Assembly: GCA_965227535.1 (NCBI GenBank)
Contig: OZ245761.1
Location: 930,001-994,000, forward strand
Direction of reading: 5' to 3'
Source: SZUA-430 sp965227535
GTDB taxonomy: Bacteria; Pseudomonadota; Alphaproteobacteria; Micropepsales; Micropepsaceae
DNA: 64,000 nucleotides
Part shown: in pieces, positions 1 through 8,792 of the stretch
Position numbering within the stretch: the stretch's first letter is position 1
Layout of the letters: each line of letters begins with the position of its first letter
The notes under the pieces: generated by a model
The model's input: the letters and a program-made list of their open reading frames with translations, nothing else
What the model was told of the DNA's origin: nothing
Databases searched by the model: none
Made by a program: the position numbers and the translations under genes

Positions 1-923
1 ATCAACTGATCGCTGACCATCGCCTCGATCGAAGGACGCGAGACAATGCGCGTCCCGCCCAGCTTCCCCATGCCCAGCATCATGCGGCTGAAGGCCAGAA
101 AATCGTCGACCGTCGAGACCAACCCGGAACCACCAGACGCAAACACGGGTGGCTTGCTCCAGCGCCCACCCTTAGGCTCGTCATAGACCTCGAACTTTCC
201 CGTCTCAAAGTTCGTCCGATACTGGGTCGCCAGCCGCTCGACCTTGGCCGACGGCACAAAGAACCCCGTGTCCTTCATGCCCAGCGGCCCGAACACGCGC
301 TCCTGCAAGAACGCATCGAACGTCTGCCCCGCCGCCCGCGCGACAAGCACGCCCAGCACATCCGACCCCGTGTGATACAGCCACCGCTCGCCCGGTTGAT
401 ACGCCAGCGGCAACGAACCCAGACGCTTCATGTACTCGTCCGGACTGAACGTCGGTGCATCCGGCCCGGGCGCCAACCCGGCCTCGGCTGTCGCCTTCGC
501 GTAAGGCGCGTCCGGCGACGTCATCACGAAGCCATATCCCAACCGGAACGTCAGCAGATCGCGCACGGTGATCGCCCGATGCGCCGGCACCGTGTCGTCG
601 AGCGGACCTTCGACGTCCCTCATAACTTTGCGGTTCGCAAGCTCAGGCAACAGACGGTCGACCGGCTCATCGAGCTTCAGCTTCCCGTCTTCCATCAGGA
701 TCAGCGCCGCAATCGCCGCCACCGGCTTCGTCATCGACGCGATGCGAAAAATCGTGTCCCGCTTCATCGGCGCGCCGCCGAAGCTCAGCGCACCGATCGC
801 ATCGGCATGCGTCTCGCCGCGCCGATTGACCAGCGTGACCACCCCGGGCATTTCCCCGCGCTGCACATAGCCGGACATCACATCGTGCATGCGGTTCAGG
901 CGCTGTTTCGATAACCCGCTCAT
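1..923 (-). CDS. beta-lactamase-family serine hydrolase (3' part outside the window)
   Basis: The frame is open from an ATG at 923 to the window edge, so the C-terminus is missing. The protein is a class C beta-lactamase/esterase-type serine hydrolase. The S-x-x-K nucleophile motif reads SMTK near residue 71 (following FRIA), and a YHTG stretch lies where the Y-x-N element of the family falls. No signal peptide is visible, so a cytoplasmic esterase or peptidase-like role is more likely than antibiotic resistance; the substrate is unknown. The ATG overlaps the TGA of the YceI gene upstream (ATGA at 920-923), which makes translational coupling likely and places this gene last among those visible in the ArsR operon. 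Family assignment is firm; function is inferred only. Confidence 0.85.
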   Translation of the reverse strand, partial: MSGLSKQRLNRMHDVMSGYVQRGEMPGVVTLVNRRGETHADAIGALSFGGAPMKRDTIFRIASMTKPVAAIAALILMEDGKLKLDEPVDRLLPELANRKVMRDVEGPLDDTVPAHRAITVRDLLTFRLGYGFVMTSPDAPYAKATAEAGLAPGPDAPTFSPDEYMKRLGSLPLAYQPGERWLYHTGSDVLGVLVARAAGQTFDAFLQERVFGPLGMKDTGFFVPSAKVERLATQYRTNFETGKFEVYDEPKGGRWSKPPVFASGGSGLVSTVDDFLAFSRMMLGMGKLGGTRIVSRPSIEAMVSDQL

Positions 924-1636
924 GGTGTCGTCGCTGCTGGGGGCGTCGCCTGCTTCGGCCCATTGAATTCGGTCTCGATCTCGATCGAGACGTCGTCGCC
1001 GACGCCCATCGTCGAGCCCGGCGGCGGCACGCCCTCCGACACGCCGAACAGCGTCCGCTTCAACGACCCGCGCGCCGAGAACCCGATCCGCGCCTGCGGA
1101 TCATACGGATGTCCCGCATAGCCGCCGTTGAACGTCGTCTCCAACACGACCGGATGCGTCGCGCCGCGCAACGTCAGATCGCCCGTGACACGCGCCGTAT
1201 TGGCGCCCGTCATCTCGATCTTCGTCGAGCGGAACGTCATGGGCGCCGCGCCCAGCCATTTCTCGCTCAACAATTTGTCGAGAAATCCCGCAGGCGGCGC
1301 ATTGAGCAACAGCGACTTCGTATCGACCGTCGCGGTCAGGCTCGACAACGTCGGGTCCTTCACATCGAGCTTCAGCTGCGCATCAAGCCCGGTGAACTGC
1401 GCCGTGTAACTCGAGAAGCCGATATGGTTCACGCGGAAGATCAGGCTGGCATGCGACTTGTCCAACGTGTAGTCGCCGGACGGCGCTTCCGTGGCGACGG
1501 GCACGATCGGACCCGCCACCTCTTGCGTCGCAGGCACAGCCGCCGCCGCCTTCTGCTCGGCCTTCTCCGCGTCGCCTGAGGGCGAACAAGCCCCCGCCAG
1601 CGCCGCCAAAGCGCACGCCACAAACAAACGTCTCAT
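920..1636 (-). CDS. YceI-family lipocalin-like lipoprotein
   Basis: 238 residues. The N-terminus is a lipoprotein signal with lipobox LAGAC (Cys17), followed by a low-complexity Glu/Ala/Pro linker to about residue 50. The YceI fold follows: YTLDKSHASLIFRVNHIGFS, then the VTGDLTLRGATHPV segment diagnostic of the family. YceI proteins are periplasmic beta-barrels that bind polyisoprenoids or similar long hydrophobic ligands; here the protein would be tethered to a membrane. It lies 9 bp after the SRPBCC gene at 1646-2191 and overlaps the next gene by 4 bp. A lipid-binding protein among START-fold proteins suggests the operon handles a hydrophobic compound, which is inference. Confidence 0.9.
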   Translation of the reverse strand: MRRLFVACALAALAGACSPSGDAEKAEQKAAAAVPATQEVAGPIVPVATEAPSGDYTLDKSHASLIFRVNHIGFSSYTAQFTGLDAQLKLDVKDPTLSSLTATVDTKSLLLNAPPAGFLDKLLSEKWLGAAPMTFRSTKIEMTGANTARVTGDLTLRGATHPVVLETTFNGGYAGHPYDPQARIGFSARGSLKRTLFGVSEGVPPPGSTMGVGDDVSIEIETEFNGPKQATPPAATTP

Positions 1637-1645
1637 ACGTATCTC

Positions 1646-2191
1646 CTAATCCGCCAAATAATCGTCGAGCCGGTCGAACGTACTCGACCATCCGCCGTTG
1701 TGTCCGTCGCGCTCGGCCGCCGACAGGAACGGCGCATGGCGGAACGTCATGAAGGTCTTGTCGCCGCGGTCTTCAAACTCGACGGTGACCAGATTCTCGA
1801 CGCCGCGTTCGCCCTCTTCTTCCCAAACAAAGGTGAAGACCAACCGCTCGGGCTCATCGACTTCGCGGAACACGCCGTGCTGCCACAGCTCGCGGCCGTC
1901 CTCGATGCCCGTCAGACAGATGCGCCACTTGCCGCCGACGCGCACGTCCATCTCCATCGCCGTCGCCGGATAAGCCAGCGGCCCCCACCACGCCATGCGA
2001 CGTGACGGATCGGTCCACACCTTCCAAACCAGATCGCGCGGCGCATCGAACACGCGCGTGATGACAAGGTCGCGTTCGCCTTCCGGCAGGGTCTGAGCTG
2101 GGATCATCGCGGCGGGCCCTTCGTCCGTCGTTGAAGCGCCCGTCTTTTGCAATTCCTCCGCCAGTTCGTCGAGTCGAATCCGCCGTCCCAT
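1646..2191 (-). CDS. SRPBCC (AHSA1-type START-fold) protein
   Basis: 181 residues from the ATG at 2191, which has GGAGG 10 bp upstream and begins 5 bp after the previous stop. An internal ATG at 2107 (MIPAQTL), with a GAAGGG upstream, would trim the unusual N-terminal 28 residues and is a reasonable alternative. The body is a typical AHSA1/START domain: DLVITRVFDAPRDLVWKVWT at the start, MAWWGP, a beta-sheet core, and the C-terminal GGWSSTFDRLDDYLAD helix. Such proteins bind hydrophobic ligands in a helix-grip fold; no catalytic residues are predicted. It is one of three SRPBCC genes in this operon. Confidence 0.85.
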   Translation of the reverse strand: MGRRIRLDELAEELQKTGASTTDEGPAAMIPAQTLPEGERDLVITRVFDAPRDLVWKVWTDPSRRMAWWGPLAYPATAMEMDVRVGGKWRICLTGIEDGRELWQHGVFREVDEPERLVFTFVWEEEGERGVENLVTVEFEDRGDKTFMTFRHAPFLSAAERDGHNGGWSSTFDRLDDYLAD

Positions 2192-2196
2192 GGCTC

Positions 2197-2727
2197 TCAA
2201 GCCTCCACCTTGGCTTTGAGGTCGGCCAGCCCGTCCTCGAAACTCTTGCCGATCATCTTGTCGATGCTGAAGAAAAGCCCCATCAGCTTGGACACAAAGG
2301 TATTGCACCCCGTCATCGCCCACGTGACGTTCGTCGCGCCACCCCGCCCGTCGACGGTGAACTCGGCAAGGTTGGTGGCAGCAAAGGGCTTTACGAAATC
2401 GAGGCGCATCAACACCTTCGACGGCGCGTGCGTCTCGGTGATCTCCATCCGTCCGACACCGGTCTTCTTGCTCTCCCACGCATAGGCCGCACCCGGTCCC
2501 TGCGCCGCGCCGCTATACGTGCCCTTGGTCTCCGGATCCAATTTCAGATACGGATTCCAAGTATTGAACGCATGCAAATCGCTGATCAGCGGAAACACCT
2601 TCTCCGCCGGCGCCCTGACCAGCGTCGAACGCTCGATCCGAAAGTCGCTCGGCCGCATCGCGGCAATCACGACAACGCCAACGATCAGAACCGCAACAAG
2701 GATCAATATCGTCTCAAGCATGTCCAA
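2197..2727 (-). CDS. membrane-anchored SRPBCC / polyketide cyclase-like protein
   Basis: 176 residues. An N-terminal hydrophobic helix (about residues 3-24) is followed by a START/polyketide-cyclase-like domain beginning FRIERSTLVRAPAEKVFPLI, with the common FNTWNPYLKLDP element near residue 55 and a C-terminal amphipathic helix. The predicted topology is one membrane anchor with a ligand-binding domain. The gene starts 6 bp after the DoxX gene and ends 5 bp before the next SRPBCC gene, so all are co-transcribed. The ligand is unknown. Confidence 0.85.
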   Translation of the reverse strand: MDMLETILILVAVLIVGVVVIAAMRPSDFRIERSTLVRAPAEKVFPLISDLHAFNTWNPYLKLDPETKGTYSGAAQGPGAAYAWESKKTGVGRMEITETHAPSKVLMRLDFVKPFAATNLAEFTVDGRGGATNVTWAMTGCNTFVSKLMGLFFSIDKMIGKSFEDGLADLKAKVEA

Positions 2728-2733
2728 TCTCCT

Positions 2734-3144
2734 CTACCGGCGGAACGGAATCAGCGCGCGAAGCTTCGGGTCGCGCAGAAACAAACCGCCCCAGATCATC
2801 AAACCCAAATACCCGCCAAACAGCAGATGACTGAACACCGGACTGCCCACGCGCAGATGCGTGGCGATCGCGCCGCCCAGATATCCGGTCAACAAAATCG
2901 CGCCCAGAACCGACGTCTGCGGCACCACATAAAGCAGCGTGCAAACCAACGTCAGAACCCCAAGACCGAACACAACGTCGGACGGATATCCAAGCTCCGC
3001 CATCGTCTGCTTCACGATATCGAGCTCGACAAGTTTGATCCCCGCGTCGAACAACAGAAAAAGAACCACGAGACCGCTGATGACATAACCGGCCCACAGC
3101 ATGGCCTTCGGTGTTTGTGCGTCTTGCATCGCAGCCCCGCTCAC
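2734..3144 (-). CDS. DoxX-like membrane protein
   Basis: 136 residues with four predicted membrane helices and the DoxX-like features G(Y)VISGLVVLFLLFDAGIKL near residues 19-38 and MAELGYPSDVVFGLGVLTL. DoxX-like proteins are small four-helix membrane proteins often found with extracytoplasmic stress or lipid genes; their biochemical role is poorly defined. Its ATG overlaps the TGA of the upstream SRPBCC gene (ATGA at 3141-3144). A second in-frame ATG five codons in (MQDAQTP) is a possible alternative start. The neighbourhood of ArsR, SRPBCC and DoxX recurs in many Proteobacteria. Confidence 0.85.
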   Translation of the reverse strand: MSGAAMQDAQTPKAMLWAGYVISGLVVLFLLFDAGIKLVELDIVKQTMAELGYPSDVVFGLGVLTLVCTLLYVVPQTSVLGAILLTGYLGGAIATHLRVGSPVFSHLLFGGYLGLMIWGGLFLRDPKLRALIPFRR

Positions 3145-3608
3145 ATATTTGCCAGGACGGCGGCCAGCTGATCCGCAGCCGTGCCCCAGCCCTCGTGGAA
3201 ACCCATCTTCTCGTGCGCTTCGCGGTCGGTCTGCGTCCAGTGCAGTGCCCGCGCCGTGTACTTCGTCTTCTTGCCTTGCGGCTCAAGCGTCATGATCGCC
3301 GTCATGAACGGCTTCGGCGACGGCGTCCACGCGTCGGTATAGGCGTCGGTGAACACCAGTTTCTTCTGATGCACGACCTCTAGAAACACACCGATGTTGG
3401 GAAATCTCTGCTTTTCGGGCGACATCATCACCGTGCGCATCACGCCGCCGGCGCGCAAATCGATGTCGCACTCGACCGTGCTCCAAGGCTTCGGCGCCCA
3501 CCACTGCATCAGGTGTTGCGGCTCGGTCCACGCCTTCCACACCAAAGCGGGCGGCGCATCGAACACGCGGTTCAAGACAAGTTCATGCACGGCATGCGTC
3601 ATCGTCAT
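3141..3608 (-). CDS. SRPBCC (AHSA1-type) protein
   Basis: 155 residues from the ATG at 3608, which has a GGAG 8 bp upstream; the open frame extends further upstream but into the ArsR gene in another frame. The domain begins HELVLNRVFDAPPALVWKAW and has LMQWWAPKPWST, a beta core and the C-terminal GFHEGWGTAADQLAAVL helix, all standard for the AHSA1 family. In many genomes such a gene directly follows an ArsR repressor, as it does here (17 bp after the arsR stop). It probably binds a small hydrophobic molecule; no enzyme activity can be assigned. Confidence 0.88.
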   Translation of the reverse strand: MTMTHAVHELVLNRVFDAPPALVWKAWTEPQHLMQWWAPKPWSTVECDIDLRAGGVMRTVMMSPEKQRFPNIGVFLEVVHQKKLVFTDAYTDAWTPSPKPFMTAIMTLEPQGKKTKYTARALHWTQTDREAHEKMGFHEGWGTAADQLAAVLANM

Positions 3609-3625
3609 GCGGGGTCTCCGATTCT

Positions 3626-3985
3626 CTAGCTCTTGCGGGGCTTGCCCTTCTTGGCCGCCCTCTCTTTCGCCTGCAATTCGCGCAGATAATCCTCCAACCG
3701 GTCGAAGCTCTGCTCCCAGTACCGGCGATAATTCTCGATCCACGACGCGGCATCTTTCAGCGGCGCGGCCTTCAGCTTGCATGGCCGCCACTGCGCCTCA
3801 CGTCCGCGCGTAATGAGCTGCGCCTTCTCCAAAACCTTCAGATGCTTCGACACAGCAGGCAGGGTCATGTCGAACGGTTCGGCGAGTTCGTTCACCGTCG
3901 CCTCGCCCAACGCCAGCCGCGCCAAAATCGCCCGCCGCGTAGGATCCGCCAACGCCGAGAACGTCGCCGAAAGCCGGTCGCTCAT
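3626..3985 (-). CDS. ArsR-family winged-helix repressor
   Basis: 119 residues from the ATG at 3985, preceded by AGGAG 8 bp upstream. The ATG overlaps the TGA of the small gene upstream. The winged-helix domain reads FSALADPTRRAILARLALGE, then the recognition-helix region LPAVSKHLKVLEKAQLI. The metal-binding ELCVCDL box of metal-sensing ArsR proteins is absent, so this belongs to the SRPBCC-associated, non-metal subgroup. It probably represses its own operon through the GGTTA-AG-TAACC site at 4983-4994. The inducer is unknown. Confidence 0.9.
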   Translation of the reverse strand: MSDRLSATFSALADPTRRAILARLALGEATVNELAEPFDMTLPAVSKHLKVLEKAQLITRGREAQWRPCKLKAAPLKDAASWIENYRRYWEQSFDRLEDYLRELQAKERAAKKGKPRKS

Positions 3986-4173
3986 GAAGTAACTCCTGTG
4001 CAAATGGATGGCCGGCCGTCGCCGGCCGAAGCGCTATGGTCCACCGCCACCGCAAGGCCCGCAACCAACAATCCGGTCACGAGCGCGCCGCCAAACCAGC
4101 GCCGCCCGCCGGCAAGACTCGCAGCCGTCGCCCACGAGGACGCCGCAGCAATACCGGCGAGGCAGCACAACAT
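3982..4173 (-). CDS. small hydrophobic protein, 63 aa, unknown
   Basis: An ATG at 4173 follows a strong ribosome-binding site (GGAG about 7 bp upstream) that sits across the stop of the DUF899 gene, and the TGA overlaps the arsR ATG by 4 bp. Both junctions argue for a real, translationally coupled gene. The 63-residue product is hydrophobic, with two predicted membrane-spanning stretches (about 1-20 and 27-44) and a short polar tail containing one Cys; MLCC opens the protein. No family was recognised. The gene could alternatively be a non-conserved coupling ORF that feeds ribosomes into arsR. Confidence 0.55.
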   Translation of the reverse strand: MLCCLAGIAAASSWATAASLAGGRRWFGGALVTGLLVAGLAVAVDHSASAGDGRPSICTGVTS

Positions 4174-4177
4174 CGCC

Positions 4178-4957
4178 CTACTCCGCCGCCTGATGGACCG
4201 CGCAACCGCAGCCCGGCGCGTGATAACGCCCGTTGCCCTCAACAGTACCGGACTCGCGATACGCGTTGTGCGGCCGCACCCAATCGGGCAGCGAACGATA
4301 CGGCCCATTCTCCATGCGCCCAAGCGGCGTGGCGTCGATGTAGCGATAGGCGCCCAGGAACTCTTCGCCGCCGCGCGAGAACGTAGAATAGGTGTGGAAA
4401 ATCTCACCCGCGTCGTTCTTGTAGAAAACGCTGTCGCCAGAAAGATCCTCAAGCCCAGGGTTCATATAGCGATAGTTGAAGAACGCACGCCCCGCCGCCA
4501 CCTCCTCCGGCTTGAACGATACGTTGAAGTCGTAATTGAAGTCGTTGCCGAACGAAGACACCCAGGTGAAGTCCCACCCCATGCGCTTCCGCACGGCCTC
4601 AATTTCGGGAAGCGTCGCGCGCGCAACCACGGCATATGTCAGACCGCGATTCTCAAGATGCACGCGGATGCCGCTCATGTGATCGACCTCGAAGGAGCAG
4701 CCGACGCATTGCCCGGGCTGCCCCGGCCCCAGCATGAAGTGCTTGATGAACAGCTGACGGCGCCCGGCGAACAAATCCGACAGCGTGACCTTGCCGTTCG
4801 GCGCGTCGAAGACGTAGTTTTTCTCGACCTTCACCCACGGCAACGCGCGCCGCTCGGCATTCAATGCATCGCGCCGGCGCGTGAGTTCCTTTTCTTTCAC
4901 AAGCAGCGCTTTGCGGGCTTCGATCCAAGCTTCCCGCGAGACGACTTGGTGTTCCAT
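4178..4957 (-). CDS. DUF899 thioredoxin-like protein
   Basis: 259 residues; ATG at 4957 with GGAG 8 bp upstream. It matches the DUF899 family, a thioredoxin-fold group: the N-terminal REAWIEARKALLVKEKELTR helix, the LPWVKVEKNYVFD segment, and a C-V-G-C redox-type motif near residue 84 in QCVGCSFEVDH. The tail GCGCAVHQ adds further cysteines. The activity of the family is not established; a thiol-dependent role is inferred from CxxC. It is the first gene of the minus-strand operon, directly behind the candidate ArsR operator, so it marks the promoter-proximal end. Confidence 0.88.
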   Translation of the reverse strand: MEHQVVSREAWIEARKALLVKEKELTRRRDALNAERRALPWVKVEKNYVFDAPNGKVTLSDLFAGRRQLFIKHFMLGPGQPGQCVGCSFEVDHMSGIRVHLENRGLTYAVVARATLPEIEAVRKRMGWDFTWVSSFGNDFNYDFNVSFKPEEVAAGRAFFNYRYMNPGLEDLSGDSVFYKNDAGEIFHTYSTFSRGGEEFLGAYRYIDATPLGRMENGPYRSLPDWVRPHNAYRESGTVEGNGRYHAPGCGCAVHQAAE

Positions 4958-4982
4958 GACCGTGCTCCGTATTATTCCATTA

Positions 4983-4994
4983 GGTTAAGTAACC
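4983..4994. promoter_or_regulatory. candidate ArsR operator (GGTTA-AG-TAACC)
   Basis: A 5-bp inverted repeat GGTTA/TAACC with a 2-bp spacer lies 26-37 bp upstream of the first ATG of the ArsR operon, in an AT-rich patch within otherwise GC-rich DNA. Position and symmetry fit an ArsR-type dimer site that would block the promoter. It is seen in sequence; binding is inferred. Confidence 0.45.
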
Positions 4995-5160
4995 GTTTGG
5001 TGAAATACTAGCGACGCAAACCGCTGTCAAGCCGCATTCGAACGCCATAAAAAATTTGGCAGCAGCGATTGTTTCCCACTGTGTCTTGAACGCGTCCGCG
5101 CTTGAACTAGGTCGCCGTTCACTCCACAACACCGCCCACACCGGGCAGGACCCATTCCAA

Positions 5161-6185
5161 ATGACCACCACCGACGACAGAACCAACGTCCGCGAATTGC
5201 GCCGCGCACCGCAGCCGTCCTCGCCCGGACCGGCCGCGCGCCCCGCCGTCGCGGACGCCATCGTGTCGATCAAAGATTTGGCAAAGACCTACGCCACGGG
5301 CGTTCAAGCTCTCAAGCCCATCAACCTCGACATCCAACGTGGTGAGATCTTCGCTCTGTTGGGCCCGAACGGCGCGGGTAAGACGACGCTGATCTCCATC
5401 ATCTGTGGCATCGTCAACCCAAGTTCGGGCAGCGTCATAGCCGACGGCCACGACATCCAGCGCGACTACCGCGAGGCCCGCGCAAAGATCGGCCTCGTCC
5501 CGCAAGAACTGACGACCGACCGTTGGGAAACAGTGATGGCGACGACGACGTTCAGCCGCGGCCTCTTCGGCCGCCCGCACAATCCCGACTACATCGAAAA
5601 GGTCCTGCGCGACCTCTCGCTCTGGGACAAGCGCAAAGCACAACTGCAAACGCTGTCCGGCGGTATGAAGCGCCGCGTCATGATCGCGAAAGCGCTCGCG
5701 CACGAACCCAAGATCCTGTTCCTGGACGAACCGTCCGCCGGCGTCGACGTCGAACTGCGCCGCGACATGTGGCAACTCGTGCGCCGCCTACGCGACAGCG
5801 GCGTGACCATCATCCTCACGACGCACTACATCGACGAGGCGGAAGAGATGGCCGACCGCATCGGCGTCATCAACAAAGGCGAACTCGTCTTGGTCGAAAA
5901 CAAAGCGACCCTGATGAAAAAACTCGGCAAGAAACAGCTGACTGTGAACCTCGCCGAACCGATGACGCAGATTCCGCCCGAACTCGCCGAATACAATCTA
6001 ACCCTCAAGGACGACGGTCACGAACTCGACTACGTCTTCGACGCCAATGCCGAACACAAAGGCATCGCGGCCCTCCTCCGCCGCATGTCGGACCTAGGGA
6101 TCACCTACAAAGACCTCAACACCAGCCAAAGCTCGCTCGAAGACATCTTCGTGAGCCTGGTCACCGACCGCACCGGAACAAAACC

Positions 6186-6189
<4 letters not shown>
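5161..6189 (+). CDS. ABC-2 type exporter, ATP-binding subunit
   Basis: 342 residues from the ATG at 5161; the frame is open upstream to 5056 but that part is low-complexity and lacks a ribosome-binding site. Walker A GPNGAGKTT is near residues 68-76, the ABC signature is LSGGMKRRV, Walker B is ILFLDEPSAGVD, and the switch His is in TTHYIDEAEEMADR. The C-terminal domain is of the kind found in YadG/DrrA-like drug, lipid or polysaccharide exporters. The stop overlaps the permease ATG (ATGA), so the two form one transporter. The substrate cannot be read from the sequence. Confidence 0.92.
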
Positions 6190-6962
<773 letters not shown>

Positions 6963-6966
6963 AGGG

Positions 6967-7824
6967 CTACCCCTCGCCCGTCGCCGCTTCGATAAGAAGT
7001 GCGACCAACGCGAACGCCGTAAACACCACCACGGCCGCGACCGTCATGTAGACAATGACGATCGCCTCTTGCTCGATCAACCACATCAGCGGCATCCGGT
7101 AGCGGTCGAAGGACACGAAAAAACCCAAGATCGCGGCGCCCCACGGCAGCCCGAACCAGACCGGGCTCATGAGCGCCAGCTGCGCGGCGGCGAGCGACAG
7201 CCTTTTCGCCTCAAGGGGCGGCTGCGGCAGGGACGCGTCGACCGCGGACTTGGTAAGCAGGAAGGCCGTAACAAAGACCGTCTCGGTCAACACCACGGCG
7301 TCGCCGTCCAGCGCGATCTGGCGCACGATCATCAACGCGACCGTGGCAACCGATAGCCCGAGCGCATAGCCCAAATAATGCCGCCACAGGCGCCCCACAA
7401 GCGACATCCCTGCTCGGTCGCCCCGCACGGTAGCCAACGCGACATCCCGATAGAGCCAACGATACGCGCCATAGCTTACCGCGCCGGCGAGCAGCACCGG
7501 CGCCAAGCCCAAGACGTCCAACCTGCCTTTGTTGATCATGAAAAACATAAGCGTCATACCAGCCAGCGGCACGATCGACGTCGACAACGTCTCCAACATG
7601 GCGCTGCCCACTGAGGCGCGCGGAAACCGCGGCTCCGCTCCGATCCAAGACGGCCTCGCGAGATACGCAAACATGGCCGCAGCCGGCAAAGCGGTGAGCG
7701 CGATGTCACCCAAGAGCAAGACCGGCGCAATAGAAGCGCCGCCGACAACAAGCATCGCCATCGCCGCCCGCTTGCGCCTAAGATCGTAGAGCCCGTGCTC
7801 GCGCGCGGACGGCATATCGCTCAT
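6967..7824 (-). CDS. multi-pass membrane protein, unknown
   Basis: 285 residues from an ATG at 7824 (MSDMPSAREHG); a start three codons later or the longer frame from 7872 cannot be excluded, since no strong ribosome-binding site distinguishes them. About seven hydrophobic helices follow a short polar N-terminus. No conserved domain was recognised. It converges on the ABC permease gene, only 4 bp away, and stands 71 bp downstream of the sulfotransferase gene on the same strand, with which it may be co-transcribed. Confidence 0.7.
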   Translation of the reverse strand: MSDMPSAREHGLYDLRRKRAAMAMLVVGGASIAPVLLLGDIALTALPAAAMFAYLARPSWIGAEPRFPRASVGSAMLETLSTSIVPLAGMTLMFFMINKGRLDVLGLAPVLLAGAVSYGAYRWLYRDVALATVRGDRAGMSLVGRLWRHYLGYALGLSVATVALMIVRQIALDGDAVVLTETVFVTAFLLTKSAVDASLPQPPLEAKRLSLAAAQLALMSPVWFGLPWGAAILGFFVSFDRYRMPLMWLIEQEAIVIVYMTVAAVVVFTAFALVALLIEAATGEG

Positions 7825-7895
7825 CGGCGCCCCCACGCCTGTGAGCGCCCACTCTCGCGCGGAACCGCGCACCGGCGCAACCGGTTGGCAAAAGC

Positions 7896-8681
7896 TCAGC
7901 GATACCCCAGGACGCTACGAAGCGCCGGCGCCGCGTAGTCGACCAGCCGTTTCTGCATCTCCGGCAACTCGTCCGGAATCTCGAACGGCAGCCCGGTCAA
8001 ATTCTCCCGCGCCGTCCCCGAGAATTTCCGGTCAGCCCCAATCCGCACCCGCTCCCGCCAATCCGCCGGCATCGCAATACCGCACGCGTCAAGCAGCCTC
8101 CCGAAATAGGCTTCGGCCCCTGGCGTGTCGAGATTGCGCAAGTTGGCGACCAAATCCTCATACTTGAGAACCGCCGCCCCCGTGCCCAGCCACGCGGCGG
8201 CGTTGAATGTATAGACCTCCGACATCGGCGGCAGCTTCTGATAGACGCCGAAAATCATCAGATTGAGCAGTTCCTCCATGGAGATCGCGCCGCCCTTCAG
8301 CAGATCGACATTCCCCTTGAACTCGTCGGACAGCACGAAGCGCGCCCGCGCTAGCACCCAGTTATACGGATCGCGCACCAGCACGACCTTGCGCACCCCC
8401 TTCAGCTCCACCACCGACGCGTCCGAATAGAGCAAGTGCCCCCAGCTCATGAAGCTCATCCGCGGATCGAACGCACGCAGATGCTGCTTCAGGTTCGGCC
8501 ACTGAATGGCCTGATCCATGTACTGCTGCTCGACCGGGACGAACATCCGCACAATGTTGCGCAGCAAGTGTGTGCCACTCTTCGGCACGCTGTTGAGGAA
8601 CACCGGCGTGGTCAGGCGCGCCTGCGCGAACTTGACATTCTCTTGGTTCAGCGTGTCCGGCGCCATTTGGATGACTGGCAT
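7896..8681 (-). CDS. sulfotransferase-family protein
   Basis: 261 residues; ATG at 8681 with GAGGA about 7 bp upstream. The PAPS 5'-phosphosulfate loop appears as NSVPKSGTHLLRN near residues 31-43, and the 3'-phosphate element as VVLVRDPYNWVLARARF near residues 98-114. The C-terminal ADRKFSGTARENLTG resembles the PAPS-closing loop. The protein has no signal peptide and would transfer sulfate to a small molecule, lipid or glycan in the cytoplasm. It lies downstream of the TonB receptor on the same strand, separated by a terminator. The acceptor is unknown. Confidence 0.82.
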   Translation of the reverse strand: MPVIQMAPDTLNQENVKFAQARLTTPVFLNSVPKSGTHLLRNIVRMFVPVEQQYMDQAIQWPNLKQHLRAFDPRMSFMSWGHLLYSDASVVELKGVRKVVLVRDPYNWVLARARFVLSDEFKGNVDLLKGGAISMEELLNLMIFGVYQKLPPMSEVYTFNAAAWLGTGAAVLKYEDLVANLRNLDTPGAEAYFGRLLDACGIAMPADWRERVRIGADRKFSGTARENLTGLPFEIPDELPEMQKRLVDYAAPALRSVLGYR

Positions 8682-8740
8682 GGCTCGTCCTCGGGAGTGA
8701 TGCCCCGATACTAGGGGTGCTCCAGGTTCCCGCCAACGAG

Positions 8741-8768
8741 AAAGGCGGCGGATCGCTCCGCCGCCTTT
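8741..8768 (-). terminator. intrinsic terminator of the TonB receptor gene
   Basis: A perfect 12-bp stem (AAAGGCGGCGGA / TCCGCCGCCTTT) with a 4-base loop lies 25 bp beyond the receptor stop. On the minus strand it is followed by TCTCGTT after the TTT of the stem, a modest U-tract. Confidence 0.75.
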
Positions 8769-8792
8769 CGTTAGGCAGAAGAACCTTCAGGC

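Noticed and set aside
1..923. Antibiotic-resistance beta-lactamase
   Set aside because: No signal peptide, and the gene sits in a stress-type operon; the family is mostly esterases and peptidases.
3626..3985. Arsenic resistance role for the ArsR protein
   Set aside because: No metal-binding cysteine motif and no ars genes nearby; the neighbours are START-fold proteins.
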